Positions 31,303 through 38,669 of a DNA stretch of 43,216 bases are shown in pieces. Position 1 is the first letter of the stretch. Each line of letters begins with the position of its first letter. Origin of the DNA: a virus. The stretch lies in IMG/VR virus record IMGVR_UViG_3300044960_000930, positions 1 to 43,216 of that record; one strand, given 5' to 3'. The notes beneath the pieces were generated by a model. That model had not been told where the DNA came from, searched no databases, and saw only the letters and a program-made list of their open reading frames with translations. The translations under genes were made by a program, and so were the position numbers.

Positions 31303-32025
31303 GTGCGGCTCACCGCCATCGTCGGCGATCTCCGCAAGGCGCTCGCCGAGGAGGTCCGCGCCGGCGAGCGCGCCGCTTCCCGCGCCGTGCGCGCCGAGAC
31401 CGACGCGCTCAAGGGGGAACTCCGCCAGCAGGTCACCGGCTCGCTCGGCGGCAAGGCGCGGGGGATCGCCAATGCCTGGCGCTCACAGGTCTTCCCGCGC
31501 ACCGGCGTGTCGATGCGCGCCGCCGGTCTCGTCTGGAGCAAGACCCCGCTCGTCATCGACGCCTTCGAGCGCGGCGCGCTGGTCCGGCCGAAGGGCGGCG
31601 GGCGCTTCCTGGCGATCGCCACCGGCTTCAACGCCGCCCGCGGCTGGCGCGGGCGCGGCGACAAGGGGCTGCGTGTCACGCCGGCGCAGATGGTCGCCTC
31701 CGGCCAGGGCTTCCTGCGGCCCTTCCGCTCGGGCCGCGGCTTCGTGTGGTGCCTGCCGCTGCGCCAGGGCGCGGGAACGGGCAGGCGTCGGCGCACGCGC
31801 CTGATCGCCGGCGGCGTGGCGGAGGTCGGCACCGCCAACCGCAGGGGCCGCGAGGCTTGGGCGCGTGGCCTGCTCGAACAGGGGATGGTGCCGATGTTCC
31901 TGCTGCTGCCGCAGGTGAAGCTGGCCAAGCGCCTCGACGTGCGCGGCGCCTCCCTGCGTGCCCTGCGGCGCCTGCCGCGGCGCTTCGTGGCGGCCTGGGA
32001 AGCCGCAACGGCGAGGACCGGATGA
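31303..32025 (+). CDS. DUF6441 family phage protein (neck/minor tail)
   Basis: A 240-residue, very basic protein from a GTG start 3 bp after the previous stop. It reads as DUF6441: TDALKGELRQQVTGSLGGKA, ARGIANAWRSQVFPR, AAGLVWSKTPLVIDAFERG, PKGGGRFLAIATGF, PMFLLLPQVKLAKRLDV. This is close in position and size to gpZ-like tail completion proteins. The role in tail completion is inferred from gene order. It overlaps the next gene by 4 bp. Confidence 0.82.
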   Translation: MRLTAIVGDLRKALAEEVRAGERAASRAVRAETDALKGELRQQVTGSLGGKARGIANAWRSQVFPRTGVSMRAAGLVWSKTPLVIDAFERGALVRPKGGGRFLAIATGFNAARGWRGRGDKGLRVTPAQMVASGQGFLRPFRSGRGFVWCLPLRQGAGTGRRRRTRLIAGGVAEVGTANRRGREAWARGLLEQGMVPMFLLLPQVKLAKRLDVRGASLRALRRLPRRFVAAWEAATARTG

Positions 32026-32450
32026 GTGTCCGCGAGACCGCCCTGGCCGCCCTGTCGGCCCGCCTGGGCGCCGCCCTGGCCGCGCGGAATCCCGCCCCGA
32101 AGGTGCTGCGCAACGACACCGTGCCGCAGCGCCTGCCTGCCGGCGGGCTGGTGGTGGTGCGCGACGGCGAGACGGTGGAGGAGACCCCGATCCTCTCGCC
32201 GCTCGCCTGGGCGGTCGAGCACCGCGCCGAGGTCGAGGTCGTCGCCGCCACCAGCACACTGGTCGACGCGCTGCTGGTCGACATCGCCGGGGCGATCGCC
32301 GGCGATCGCACCCTCGGCGGGGCGGTCGAGTGGGCGCAGCCCGGCGCGCCCTCCTTCGACGATGCCGAGACCGAGGGCGCCGCCGCGGCCCGCGCCGCCT
32401 CCGTCCCCGTCACGCTGTTCTTCACCGTCGCCGGCTCGCCGCTGGCCTGA
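32022..32450 (+). CDS. Tail terminator-like protein (gpU position)
   Basis: A 142-residue protein from the ATG at 32022. The N-terminus is a helix (RETALAALSARLGAALAARN); then beta-alpha elements (GGLVVVRDGETVEETPILSP, EHRAEVEVVAATSTLVDALLVDIAGAI, VPVTLFFTVAGSPLA) match the tail-terminator fold family, sometimes mis-annotated as acyl-CoA transferase. It directly precedes the tail tube gene, as lambda U precedes V. It would cap the tail tube before head joining. Confidence 0.75.
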   Translation: MSVRETALAALSARLGAALAARNPAPKVLRNDTVPQRLPAGGLVVVRDGETVEETPILSPLAWAVEHRAEVEVVAATSTLVDALLVDIAGAIAGDRTLGGAVEWAQPGAPSFDDAETEGAAAARAASVPVTLFFTVAGSPLA

Positions 32451-32471
32451 TCCCGATCCCGGAGACGCCCC

Positions 32472-33428
32472 ATGCCCCGTGCCATCGGCGCGAACTCGCG
32501 CCTGCTCATGATCCCCGAGGTCACCTATGGCACCGCGCCGGGCGGCAACTGGCGGCGCGTGCCCTTCCTCTCCTGCAATCTCGGCGCGGAGCAGCCGCTG
32601 CTGGACGCCGACGTCATCGGCCTCGGCGGCAATCGCGATCCCGCCGCACCGTTCTTCGACACGGTCACGGTGGAGGGCGACGTCGTCGTGCCGGTCGACC
32701 TGATCAACATCGGCCACTGGCTGCGCCTGCTGCTCGGCGCGCCCACCACGACCGGCACCAACCCGAACTTCACCCATACCTTCGGCTCGGGCGCGGCCAC
32801 GCTGCCCTCACAGGCAATCGAGATCGGCTATCCCGACGTGCCGAGCTACGACGTCTGTGCCGGCGTCCGCGCCGACGCGCTGGAGATCGACTTTTCGCCG
32901 ACCGGGCCGGCGACCGCGACGATCAAGCTGATCGCCCAGGGCTCGACGCGCTCCGGTTCCTCCTCGGGCGGCACGCCCGTCTCGGCGGCCTACACCGCGT
33001 TCAACAAGGCGCAGGGCTCGATCAGCCGCGCCGGCTCGGCGCTGGCACAGGTCACGGGCGCGCGGCTCGCCTACTCGAACAGCGTCGAGGCGGTGCGCAC
33101 CATTCGCGCCGACCGCAAGATCGAGGGCGCGGATCCCGGCATCGCCCGCGCTACCGGCCAGATCACCGCGCGGTTCGCGGATATCACGCTGCTGACGCAG
33201 GCGCAGAACGGCACCGCGGCGGAGTTCGCCTTCGCGTTCACCATCGATGCCAACCGCAGCCTCACCTTCACGCTGCACGAGGTCTATCTGGCGCTCGCCA
33301 AGACCCCGATCGAGGGGCCGGGCGGCGTCGAGGCGAGCTTCGAGTTCCGGGCAGCCTTCAACGCGACAGCGACCCGCATGATGACGGCGGTGCTGAAGAA
33401 TCAGCAGGCGGGGACGGAGTATGCGTGA
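32472..33428 (+). CDS. Tail tube protein
   Basis: A 318-residue protein. MPRAIGANSRLLMIPEVTYGTAP at the start, then VIGLGGNRDPAAPFFDTVTVEGDVVVPVDLINIGHWLRLLLGAPT, and ALEIDFSPTGPATATIKLIAQGS and KIEGADPGIARATGQITARFADITLL are typical of the phage tail tube family that begins with a PExTYGT element. It is all-beta and longer than lambda gpV (246), without an Ig-like C-terminal domain that I can identify. It polymerises around the tape measure protein. A reverse-strand ParDE-type pair follows. Confidence 0.88.
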   Translation: MPRAIGANSRLLMIPEVTYGTAPGGNWRRVPFLSCNLGAEQPLLDADVIGLGGNRDPAAPFFDTVTVEGDVVVPVDLINIGHWLRLLLGAPTTTGTNPNFTHTFGSGAATLPSQAIEIGYPDVPSYDVCAGVRADALEIDFSPTGPATATIKLIAQGSTRSGSSSGGTPVSAAYTAFNKAQGSISRAGSALAQVTGARLAYSNSVEAVRTIRADRKIEGADPGIARATGQITARFADITLLTQAQNGTAAEFAFAFTIDANRSLTFTLHEVYLALAKTPIEGPGGVEASFEFRAAFNATATRMMTAVLKNQQAGTEYA

Positions 33429-33436
33429 GTCTTTGC

Positions 33437-33760
33437 TCAGCCGCGTCGGCCGAGGACCTCCGGCAGATCCATGGCACCATGCACGATGCGCAGGATCACG
33501 GGCCGCTCCTGCGGGCGCGCCTCATACACAATGACGTAGCGGAACCGCGGCAGGGCGACGAAGCGCACCGGCAGCGGAGCGAGGTCCTCGCGCACCGCGC
33601 CGCTCTCCGGGTGGCGGCCGATGCGTTCTGCCGCGCCGAGCACCGCGTCCCGCAGGGCGCGCGCGGCGGCGGGTTGTTCCTGCGCGATCCAGCGGACCGC
33701 CTCGGTGAGCTCCCGTTGCGCCCGCGGCGTGAGCCGCGCGCGAGGCGCCGATCTCTCCAA
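33437..33760 (-). CDS. parE: ParE/RelE-superfamily toxin
   Basis: A 107-residue toxin; the start is a TTG 2 nt after the antitoxin stop, which implies coupled, low-level translation. LTPRAQRELTEAVRWIAQEQP, ARALRDAVLGAAERIGRHPESG, REDLAPLPVRFVALPRFRYVIVYEA and VILRIVHGAMDLPEVL match the ParE fold, including the FRYVIVYE strand and the RIVHG end. ParE toxins poison DNA gyrase; RelE relatives cleave mRNA. The residues visible favour ParE. It sits between the tail tube and tail chaperone genes. Confidence 0.92.
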   Translation of the reverse strand: MERSAPRARLTPRAQRELTEAVRWIAQEQPAAARALRDAVLGAAERIGRHPESGAVREDLAPLPVRFVALPRFRYVIVYEARPQERPVILRIVHGAMDLPEVLGRRG

Positions 33761-33762
33761 GG

Positions 33763-34035
33763 TCAGTGGCCGCTGCGCGCGGCGAGCTTCGCCTCCGCCT
33801 CGGCGATGATGGCATCGAGCTCCGCCGCGACCTCGTCGATCTCGACGTAGCCCTTCTCCTCACCCTCCCGGCGCGCATCGTCGAGCGAGCGCAGGAAGGC
33901 TTCGCGCTGCTCCTCGCGCGTCTTGAGCAGCTTGAGCGCCGCGTCGATCACCTCCTGCGGCCCGTTGTAGCGGCCGGTCGCCATCGCCGACTGGGCAATG
34001 GCCTCCTGCTCCTCGGTCAGCCGAACGACCGTCAT
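33763..34035 (-). CDS. parD: ParD-like antitoxin
   Basis: A 90-residue antitoxin from the ATG at 34035. The N-terminus VVRLTEEQEAIAQSAMATGRYNGPQEVIDAALKLL is a ribbon-helix-helix of the ParD type (with the GRYxxxxEVIxxAL core), followed by a charged helical tail (REEQREAFLRSLDDARREGEE). GAGGAG lies before the start. It would neutralise the ParE-like toxin and repress the operon. A 16-bp palindrome lies 24 bp upstream (34060-34075). Confidence 0.92.
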   Translation of the reverse strand: MTVVRLTEEQEAIAQSAMATGRYNGPQEVIDAALKLLKTREEQREAFLRSLDDARREGEEKGYVEIDEVAAELDAIIAEAEAKLAARSGH

Positions 34036-34059
34036 CGCAATCTCCTCAGCCCAAGCTGT

Positions 34060-34075
34060 CCCAGCGAACGCTGGG
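34060..34075. promoter_or_regulatory. Palindrome upstream of parD (operator or REP-like element)
   Basis: CCCAGCG (34060-34066), AA, CGCTGGG (34069-34075): a perfect 7-bp inverted repeat with a 2-bp centre. It could be the ParD operator. The surrounding sequence, including a following GCGGACCCATG, also resembles the REP-type palindromes spread through some alphaproteobacterial genomes, which would mark a chromosomal origin of the ParDE cassette. Confidence 0.45.
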
Positions 34076-34111
34076 GCGCGGACCCATGTTTCCCTCGGAG
34101 GCCACCTTAGC

Positions 34112-34489
34112 ATGCTCGCCCTGGACCTTCCCACCGAGCCGTACTGGCTCGACCTGCCGCGCGGCGTGCGCGTCGAGATCCGGCCCGTGACAACCGCCGT
34201 CATGGCCGCCGCCCAGGCAGCCGCCGCGCGCCGCCTCGCCGCGATCCGCATCGCCGATCCGGACCTCGACCCCGACATGTCCCGCGGTTTGTCCTTCGCC
34301 TTCCTGGTCAAGGCGCTGGCCCGCCACGCCGTCACCGCCTGGGACGGCATCGGCGATGCGGCTGGCAAGCCGCTGCCGCTCACGCCCGAGGCGGTCGAGC
34401 GCCTGATGGACCTCGACGACATCGCCGCCGCGTTCTGGGATCTCGCCACCGCCCCCGTCGCGGCGGTGGCCGCCGAGGGAAACGGCTGA
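34112..34489 (+). CDS. Tail assembly chaperone (gpG-like)
   Basis: A 125-residue protein with CGGAGG upstream of the ATG at 34112. YWLDLPRGVRVEIRPVTTAVM, FAFLVKALARHAVTAWDGIG and LTPEAVERLMDLDDIAAAFWDLAT match the pattern of siphoviral tail chaperones (small, acidic, helical, with an AWDGIG-like turn). Its position between tail tube and tape measure is that of lambda G. Its last codons contain the frameshift site, so it also serves as the N-terminal part of a longer product (see 34112-34803). Confidence 0.85.
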   Translation: MLALDLPTEPYWLDLPRGVRVEIRPVTTAVMAAAQAAAARRLAAIRIADPDLDPDMSRGLSFAFLVKALARHAVTAWDGIGDAAGKPLPLTPEAVERLMDLDDIAAAFWDLATAPVAAVAAEGNG

Positions 34490-34803
34490 GGGCTCGCGCC
34501 GCCTGGCACTTCGGCCGCGGGCCCGAATACTGCCGCGGCTGCGCTGCCCTCGGCCGTGATTGCGCTGACGCCTGCCCCTACGCCGCGCACGCCCCCACGA
34601 GCGTCGAGGGCCACGGCTGCTGGGCCGCCGGCACCGCCTGCGCCGAGGTCACCATGGCCGGCCTGACGCTCGACACCGCTGGCGCGCTCGCCGCGGCGCG
34701 CGAACTGGGCGCTGGCGGCTGGGCCGCCGCCGAACTGCTGCTCGCCATCCGCATCGGCATGGCCGAGGGCAGCGCCGCCCGCCGCGACGGGGAGACGACC
34801 TGA
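34112..34803 (+). CDS. Tail assembly chaperone GT frameshift product
   Basis: A predicted 230-residue fusion made by -1 ribosomal frameshifting: 124 residues read in the gpG frame to 34483, then 106 residues in the -1 frame from 34483 to the TGA at 34801. The second part is fully open for 106 codons and has no start codon of its own before an internal ATG at 34654. It begins RLRARAAWHFGRGPEYC, is Cys-rich (CRGCAALGRDCADACPY, GHGCWAAGTAC) and ends in two helices (LDTAGALAAARELGAGG, AAELLLAIRIGM). The tape measure start follows after 1 bp. In lambda, G and GT bind tape measure and tube proteins for assembly; the same role is inferred. Confidence 0.85.
34477..34524 (+). promoter_or_regulatory. 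-1 programmed ribosomal frameshift signal
   Basis: The slippery heptamer GGGAAAC at 34477-34483 is in the correct X-XXY-YYZ phase with the gpG frame (G GGA AAC), two codons before the TGA stop. Lambda uses GGGAAAG at the same place. Six nucleotides downstream GGGCTCGCG (34490-34498) can pair with CGCGGGCCC (34516-34524) as a 9-bp stem with one G-U pair and a 17-nt loop, the spacing expected of a stimulatory stem-loop. Confidence 0.85.
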
Positions 34804-34804
34804 C

Positions 34805-36973
34805 ATGGCCGACGCCACCCGCCGCGTCTCGGTCCGCCTCTCGCTGGACGACGCCGCCCGGGTCAAGGCCGGGCTGCGCGAGGTCGGGGAGACCGGCCAG
34901 CGCTCCCTCGACCAGATCAAGGGCGGCGCCGAGCGTGCGTCCCGCTCGCTCGAACTGCTGGACGTCGCCACGCGCGGCATCCAGATCGCCGGCGTGGCGG
35001 TCGCCGCGCGCGCCCTCGTCCAGGCCGGCGATGCGCTGACCCAGGGCCTGTCGCGCCTGCAGAACGCCACCGGCTCGGTCGAGCGCGCCGGGCAGGTCTA
35101 CGAGGCGCTCTACCGCAACGCCCTCTCCACCGGCGTCGCAGTGTCGGAGAGCGTCGACGCCTTCCAGCGCTTCTCGATCGCCGCGCGCGAGATCGGTGCT
35201 ACCTCCGACCAGGTGGTGCGCCTCGTCGGCGGGCTGCAGCGCGTCGCCATCGTCTCCGGCGCCTCCACCCAGGAAATCTCGTCGGCCACGCTGCAGCTCG
35301 CCCAGGCGCTCGCCTCCGGCGTGCTGCAGGGCGACGAGCTGCGCTCCATCCTCGAGGCCATGCCACTGCTGGCCGAGGGGCTGGCGCGCGAGCTCGGCGT
35401 CTCGATCGGCGAACTGCGCAAGCTCGGCAGCGAGGGCCGCCTCACCGCCGAGCGGGTGTTCCCGGCGCTGCTGCGCGCCACGGAACGTCTCGGCGCCGAG
35501 CTCGACCGCGCCCCGCTCTCGCTCGGCCGCGCCTTCGGGCAGCTGACGGCCGCCACGGAGAATTTCCTCGGCCAGCTCGACCGTGCCATCGGCCTGTCCA
35601 ACGCGCTGGCCCGCGCGCTCTCCGCGGCCGCCCGCGCGGTGGACAGCGTCCGCCAGGGCGCCGGGCTGCGCAGCGAGGAGGAACGCCTCGCTGGCCTGCG
35701 CCGCCAGGCCGAGGCGCTGTCGGCGCAGATCGGCCGGCTGGAGAGCCAGCAGGACGGCCGCGCCAGCCTTACTGCCCCGGTCCGCCGCGGCAGCATCCGG
35801 CCTGGCCTGGTCGGCACCGCCGAGCAGCAGGCCGGGGTGGATCGCGCAGCCCGGCTGGAGGAGTTGCGCCGGCAGTACACGGAGCTGCAGGCCGAGATCA
35901 CCCGCGGCGAGCAGGCCGCCGGTGAGCGCCAGCGCAGCGAGCAGGAGAGCGCCGCCGCTGCCGCGGCCGAGGCTCGTCGTCGCCGCGCCACGCAGGACGT
36001 CCAGGACCTCACCCGCGACCTCGACGACCGCTTCCGGATCAACCGGGAGTACGAGGAACGGGTCCGCCGGCTCCGGGAGGCGGAGGCGGCCGGCGGCGTC
36101 ACCGCCGCCGAGCGCACCCGCCTCGAAACGCTGGCGCTGCAGGAGCGCGACGAGGCGCTGCGCCGGCTCGAGCCACGCGTCGCGGCGGTGCGCCGCGCTG
36201 GCAACGAGGGCGCCCGCGAGGCGCGCGAGGCCGAGCGTGAGATCAACGAGATCCTGCGCGAGCGCGAGCGCCTGATCCAGGACAACGAGACCGCCTACGA
36301 GCGCTACCAGCGCCGGCTGGAGCGGCTCTCCGACCTGGTGGTCCGGTCGGAGCGCATTGGCCGCCCCGTTCCCGACGCCACCGTGCAGCGCGAGGCCGAG
36401 CGGGCGCTGGAGGAGCTGGAGCGGGCCGAGCGGCGGGTCGCGGAGGGTGCCGAGCGGACCTCCGAGACGGTGCGCGAGCTCGGGCCCAGCTTCAGCAGCG
36501 CCTTCGAGGACGCGGTGGTCAAGGGCGAGAAGCTCTCGAAGGTGCTGCAGGGCCTGCTGCAGGACATCGCCCGCATCATCGCCCGCCGGACCATCACCGA
36601 GCCGCTCGGCAACGCCGTCTCGGCCGGGCTCACCAGCCTCGGCGCCGGCAGCTGGTTCGACGGCATCGGCTCCTGGCTCGGCGGGCTGTTCCGCGCCGAG
36701 GGCGGGCCGGTCGCGGCCGGCCAGCCCTACATCGTCGGCGAGCGCGGGCCCGAATGGTTCGTGCCGGACCGCGGCGGGACGGTGCTGCCGAATGGCATGG
36801 CGCCGGGCGGGCCGATCATCCAGCAGACCATCAACATCGACGCGCGCGGCGCCGATGCCGGCGTCGAGGCGCGGCTGAGGCTGCTCGCCGGGCAAATCGC
36901 GCGCCAGGCCTCGGCCATGACGCTGGATGCCATCCGCCGCGGCGGCAGCGCCTACGAGACGGTGCGGGGGTAG
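34805..36973 (+). CDS. Tail tape measure protein (lambda gpH-like)
   Basis: A 722-residue protein. The N-terminal tape measure domain (about 60-280) has VEALYRNALSTGV-like VYEALYRNALSTG, SAATLQLAQALASGVLQGDELRSILE and MPLLAEGLARELGVSIGELR, as in the TIGR02675 family. The centre is long Arg/Glu coiled coil (about 290-560). The C-terminus reads FSSAFEDAVVKGEKLSKVLQGLLQDIARIIARR, then AEGGPVAAGQPYIVGERGPEWFVPDRGGTVLPNG, the lambda gpH-type end. It is fairly short, so by the usual proportionality it predicts a short tail. No peptidase insert is visible. Confidence 0.94.
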   Translation: MADATRRVSVRLSLDDAARVKAGLREVGETGQRSLDQIKGGAERASRSLELLDVATRGIQIAGVAVAARALVQAGDALTQGLSRLQNATGSVERAGQVYEALYRNALSTGVAVSESVDAFQRFSIAAREIGATSDQVVRLVGGLQRVAIVSGASTQEISSATLQLAQALASGVLQGDELRSILEAMPLLAEGLARELGVSIGELRKLGSEGRLTAERVFPALLRATERLGAELDRAPLSLGRAFGQLTAATENFLGQLDRAIGLSNALARALSAAARAVDSVRQGAGLRSEEERLAGLRRQAEALSAQIGRLESQQDGRASLTAPVRRGSIRPGLVGTAEQQAGVDRAARLEELRRQYTELQAEITRGEQAAGERQRSEQESAAAAAAEARRRRATQDVQDLTRDLDDRFRINREYEERVRRLREAEAAGGVTAAERTRLETLALQERDEALRRLEPRVAAVRRAGNEGAREAREAEREINEILRERERLIQDNETAYERYQRRLERLSDLVVRSERIGRPVPDATVQREAERALEELERAERRVAEGAERTSETVRELGPSFSSAFEDAVVKGEKLSKVLQGLLQDIARIIARRTITEPLGNAVSAGLTSLGAGSWFDGIGSWLGGLFRAEGGPVAAGQPYIVGERGPEWFVPDRGGTVLPNGMAPGGPIIQQTINIDARGADAGVEARLRLLAGQIARQASAMTLDAIRRGGSAYETVRG

Positions 36974-36978
36974 CCGCC

Positions 36979-37665
36979 ATGGTGGAGTACGACTGGCCCG
37001 AGGCACTGCGCCCGACGCGGCTGACCTTCTACCTGCAGCACAACACCACGCGCTTCGTCTCGCCGGTCACGCGCGCCACGCAGGTGCTCCGCCGCGAGGG
37101 TGCGCGCTGGGTGGCGCAAGCGACCTTCGACCCGCTCGACCGCGTGCGCGCGGGCCTGCTCGAAGGGCTGCTCGCCGCGCTCGCCGGCTCGGTGAACACC
37201 GTCCGCATCTGGGACTGGCGGCGCGAGTTCCGCACCGGCGATCCGCGCAGCCAGGGCGACGTGCCGAGCGGGTCATTCTCCTACTCGGACGCCACCATCT
37301 TCACGGACGGCACCGGCTTCGTGGTCGGCTCGGGCAGCCCGGCGCTCGCCGCCGGCGCGCCGCGCGGGGCGCTCGCCATCCAGACCGGGGGCTGGTGGCC
37401 GAATGGTGTCGCGGTCGGTGCGGGCGACCTCATCGGCCTGGCCGGGCGGCTCTACATCGCCACCGAGACGGTCACCGCCTCTGGCGCGGGCACCGCCACC
37501 ATCCCGATCGCGCCGCCGCTGCGCGAGCCGCTGCTGATCAACCAGCCGCTGGTGCTGACCAGGCCCACCGTCGCCATGCGCCTGGTCTCCGACGACGAGG
37601 CCGCCAACCCGACCCGACCGGGGCGCTTCACCGCGATCACCATCCGCCTCGAGGAGGCCCTGTAG
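36979..37665 (+). CDS. Distal tail / minor tail protein
   Basis: A 228-residue protein from the ATG at 36979. It is beta-rich: RLTFYLQHNTTRFVSPVTRATQVLRREGARWVAQATFDPL, RAGLLEGLLAALAGSVNTVRIWDWRRE, then VAVGAGDLIGLAGRLYIATETVTASG and PTVAMRLVSDDEAANP. The order tape measure, this gene, DUF2163-like, peptidase-like, tail hub corresponds to GTA g11-g15, so it occupies the DUF2460/gp12 place. I recognise no named family with certainty. It overlaps the next start by 1 bp. Confidence 0.75.
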   Translation: MVEYDWPEALRPTRLTFYLQHNTTRFVSPVTRATQVLRREGARWVAQATFDPLDRVRAGLLEGLLAALAGSVNTVRIWDWRREFRTGDPRSQGDVPSGSFSYSDATIFTDGTGFVVGSGSPALAAGAPRGALAIQTGGWWPNGVAVGAGDLIGLAGRLYIATETVTASGAGTATIPIAPPLREPLLINQPLVLTRPTVAMRLVSDDEAANPTRPGRFTAITIRLEEAL

Positions 37666-38240
37666 TGTCCGACACCCACGGCACGCCGCGGCTGTCGCCG
37701 CATGCGGCTTCCTCCGCCACTTCGCCGGTCGCCGCCCCGGTGGTGCTGGTCGAGCTCGACTTTGCCTCCGGCCCCTTCCGCGCCTGGACCGGACTCGGCC
37801 AGCTGAACTGGGCGGGGAAGGTCTTCGAGGGCGTCGGCTCGATCGGCGCGGTCGGCGAGGTCGAGGAGACGGTCGAGCTGCGCGCCGTGCGGCTGACCCT
37901 GGCGCTCTCCCCGGTGCCGCAGGAGGTGGTGGATATCGCGCTGGCCGAGCGGAGCTTCCGGTTGCGCCCGGCCCGGCTGTGGGGCGCGCTGCTCGACGTC
38001 GAGGGCGCCTTCGTCGCGGATCCGTTCCCGCTCTGGGCGGGGCTGATGGACACGATGGAGGTGACCGACGGCGCCGAGCCGCGGGTCGCGCTCACCTGCG
38101 AGAGCCGGCTCGTCGACCTCGAGCGCGCCGAGCTGCGCCGCTACACCGACGCCGACCAGCAGGCCGAGTATCCGGGCGACCGCTTCTTCGAGTACGTCCC
38201 CGCCCTGCAGGAGGCGGAAATCCGGCTCCCCGCGCAGTGA
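37665..38240 (+). CDS. Minor tail protein (DUF2163-like position)
   Basis: A 191-residue protein with a GTG start inside the previous stop (TAGTG). VVLVELDFASGPFRAWTGLGQLNWAGKVFEG, VGSIGAVGEVEETVELRAVRLTLALS, FPLWAGLMDTMEVTDG and VALTCESRLVDLERAELRRYTDADQ match the general layout of DUF2163/tail-hub N-terminal proteins such as GTA gp13. The conclusion rests on order and pattern. It probably forms part of the baseplate-like tail tip. It overlaps the next gene by 4 bp. Confidence 0.75.
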   Translation: MSDTHGTPRLSPHAASSATSPVAAPVVLVELDFASGPFRAWTGLGQLNWAGKVFEGVGSIGAVGEVEETVELRAVRLTLALSPVPQEVVDIALAERSFRLRPARLWGALLDVEGAFVADPFPLWAGLMDTMEVTDGAEPRVALTCESRLVDLERAELRRYTDADQQAEYPGDRFFEYVPALQEAEIRLPAQ

Positions 38241-38590
38241 CGCGGCGGCCGGACTGGGCGGTGCGGCTGGCAGCGCTGCTGTCGGCGGTCGAGGCGCGCC
38301 CCTTCGATACCCATCGCTGGAACTGCGGGCGCTTCGCGCTGGCCGCGGTCGAGGCGGTGACGGGCGCCCGGCCGCGCCTTCGTATCCTGCCCGACCTCAT
38401 GGCCACGGCCGACAGCGCCGGCTTCCCGCGCGTGCCGCCGCTGCTGGCCCGCATGGGCGACATCGTCCTCGCGCCCGATCCCGACCGCCTCGGCGTGGTG
38501 CTGGACGCTGGCCGTGTCGCCTTCGTCGGCCCGCGCGGCCTGGTCCGCGCGCCGATCACCCTCTGCACCACCGCCTGGAGGATCGGCTGA
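38237..38590 (+). CDS. DUF6950-like tail-tip protein
   Basis: A 117-residue protein from a GTG start. It reads RPDWAVRLAALLSAVEARPFDTHRWNCGRFALAAVEAVTGARP, then MATADSAGFPRVPPLLARMGDIVLAP, LGVVLDAGRVAFVGPRGLV and a final TAWRIG. This is the DUF6950 pattern and takes the place of the NlpC/P60 peptidase of lambda K and GTA gp14. The NCGRF Cys is at the position of the NlpC catalytic Cys. A peptidase activity is possible but the catalytic His is not clear. Confidence 0.75.
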   Translation: MTRRPDWAVRLAALLSAVEARPFDTHRWNCGRFALAAVEAVTGARPRLRILPDLMATADSAGFPRVPPLLARMGDIVLAPDPDRLGVVLDAGRVAFVGPRGLVRAPITLCTTAWRIG

Positions 38591-38669
38591 CGGAGCCCTC
38601 GCGGCAGCGCGGCCCGGCCAACCCAACCACCCAAGCGCCGCTGCCGCCGCGATGCCGTGAGGTGTCTTG

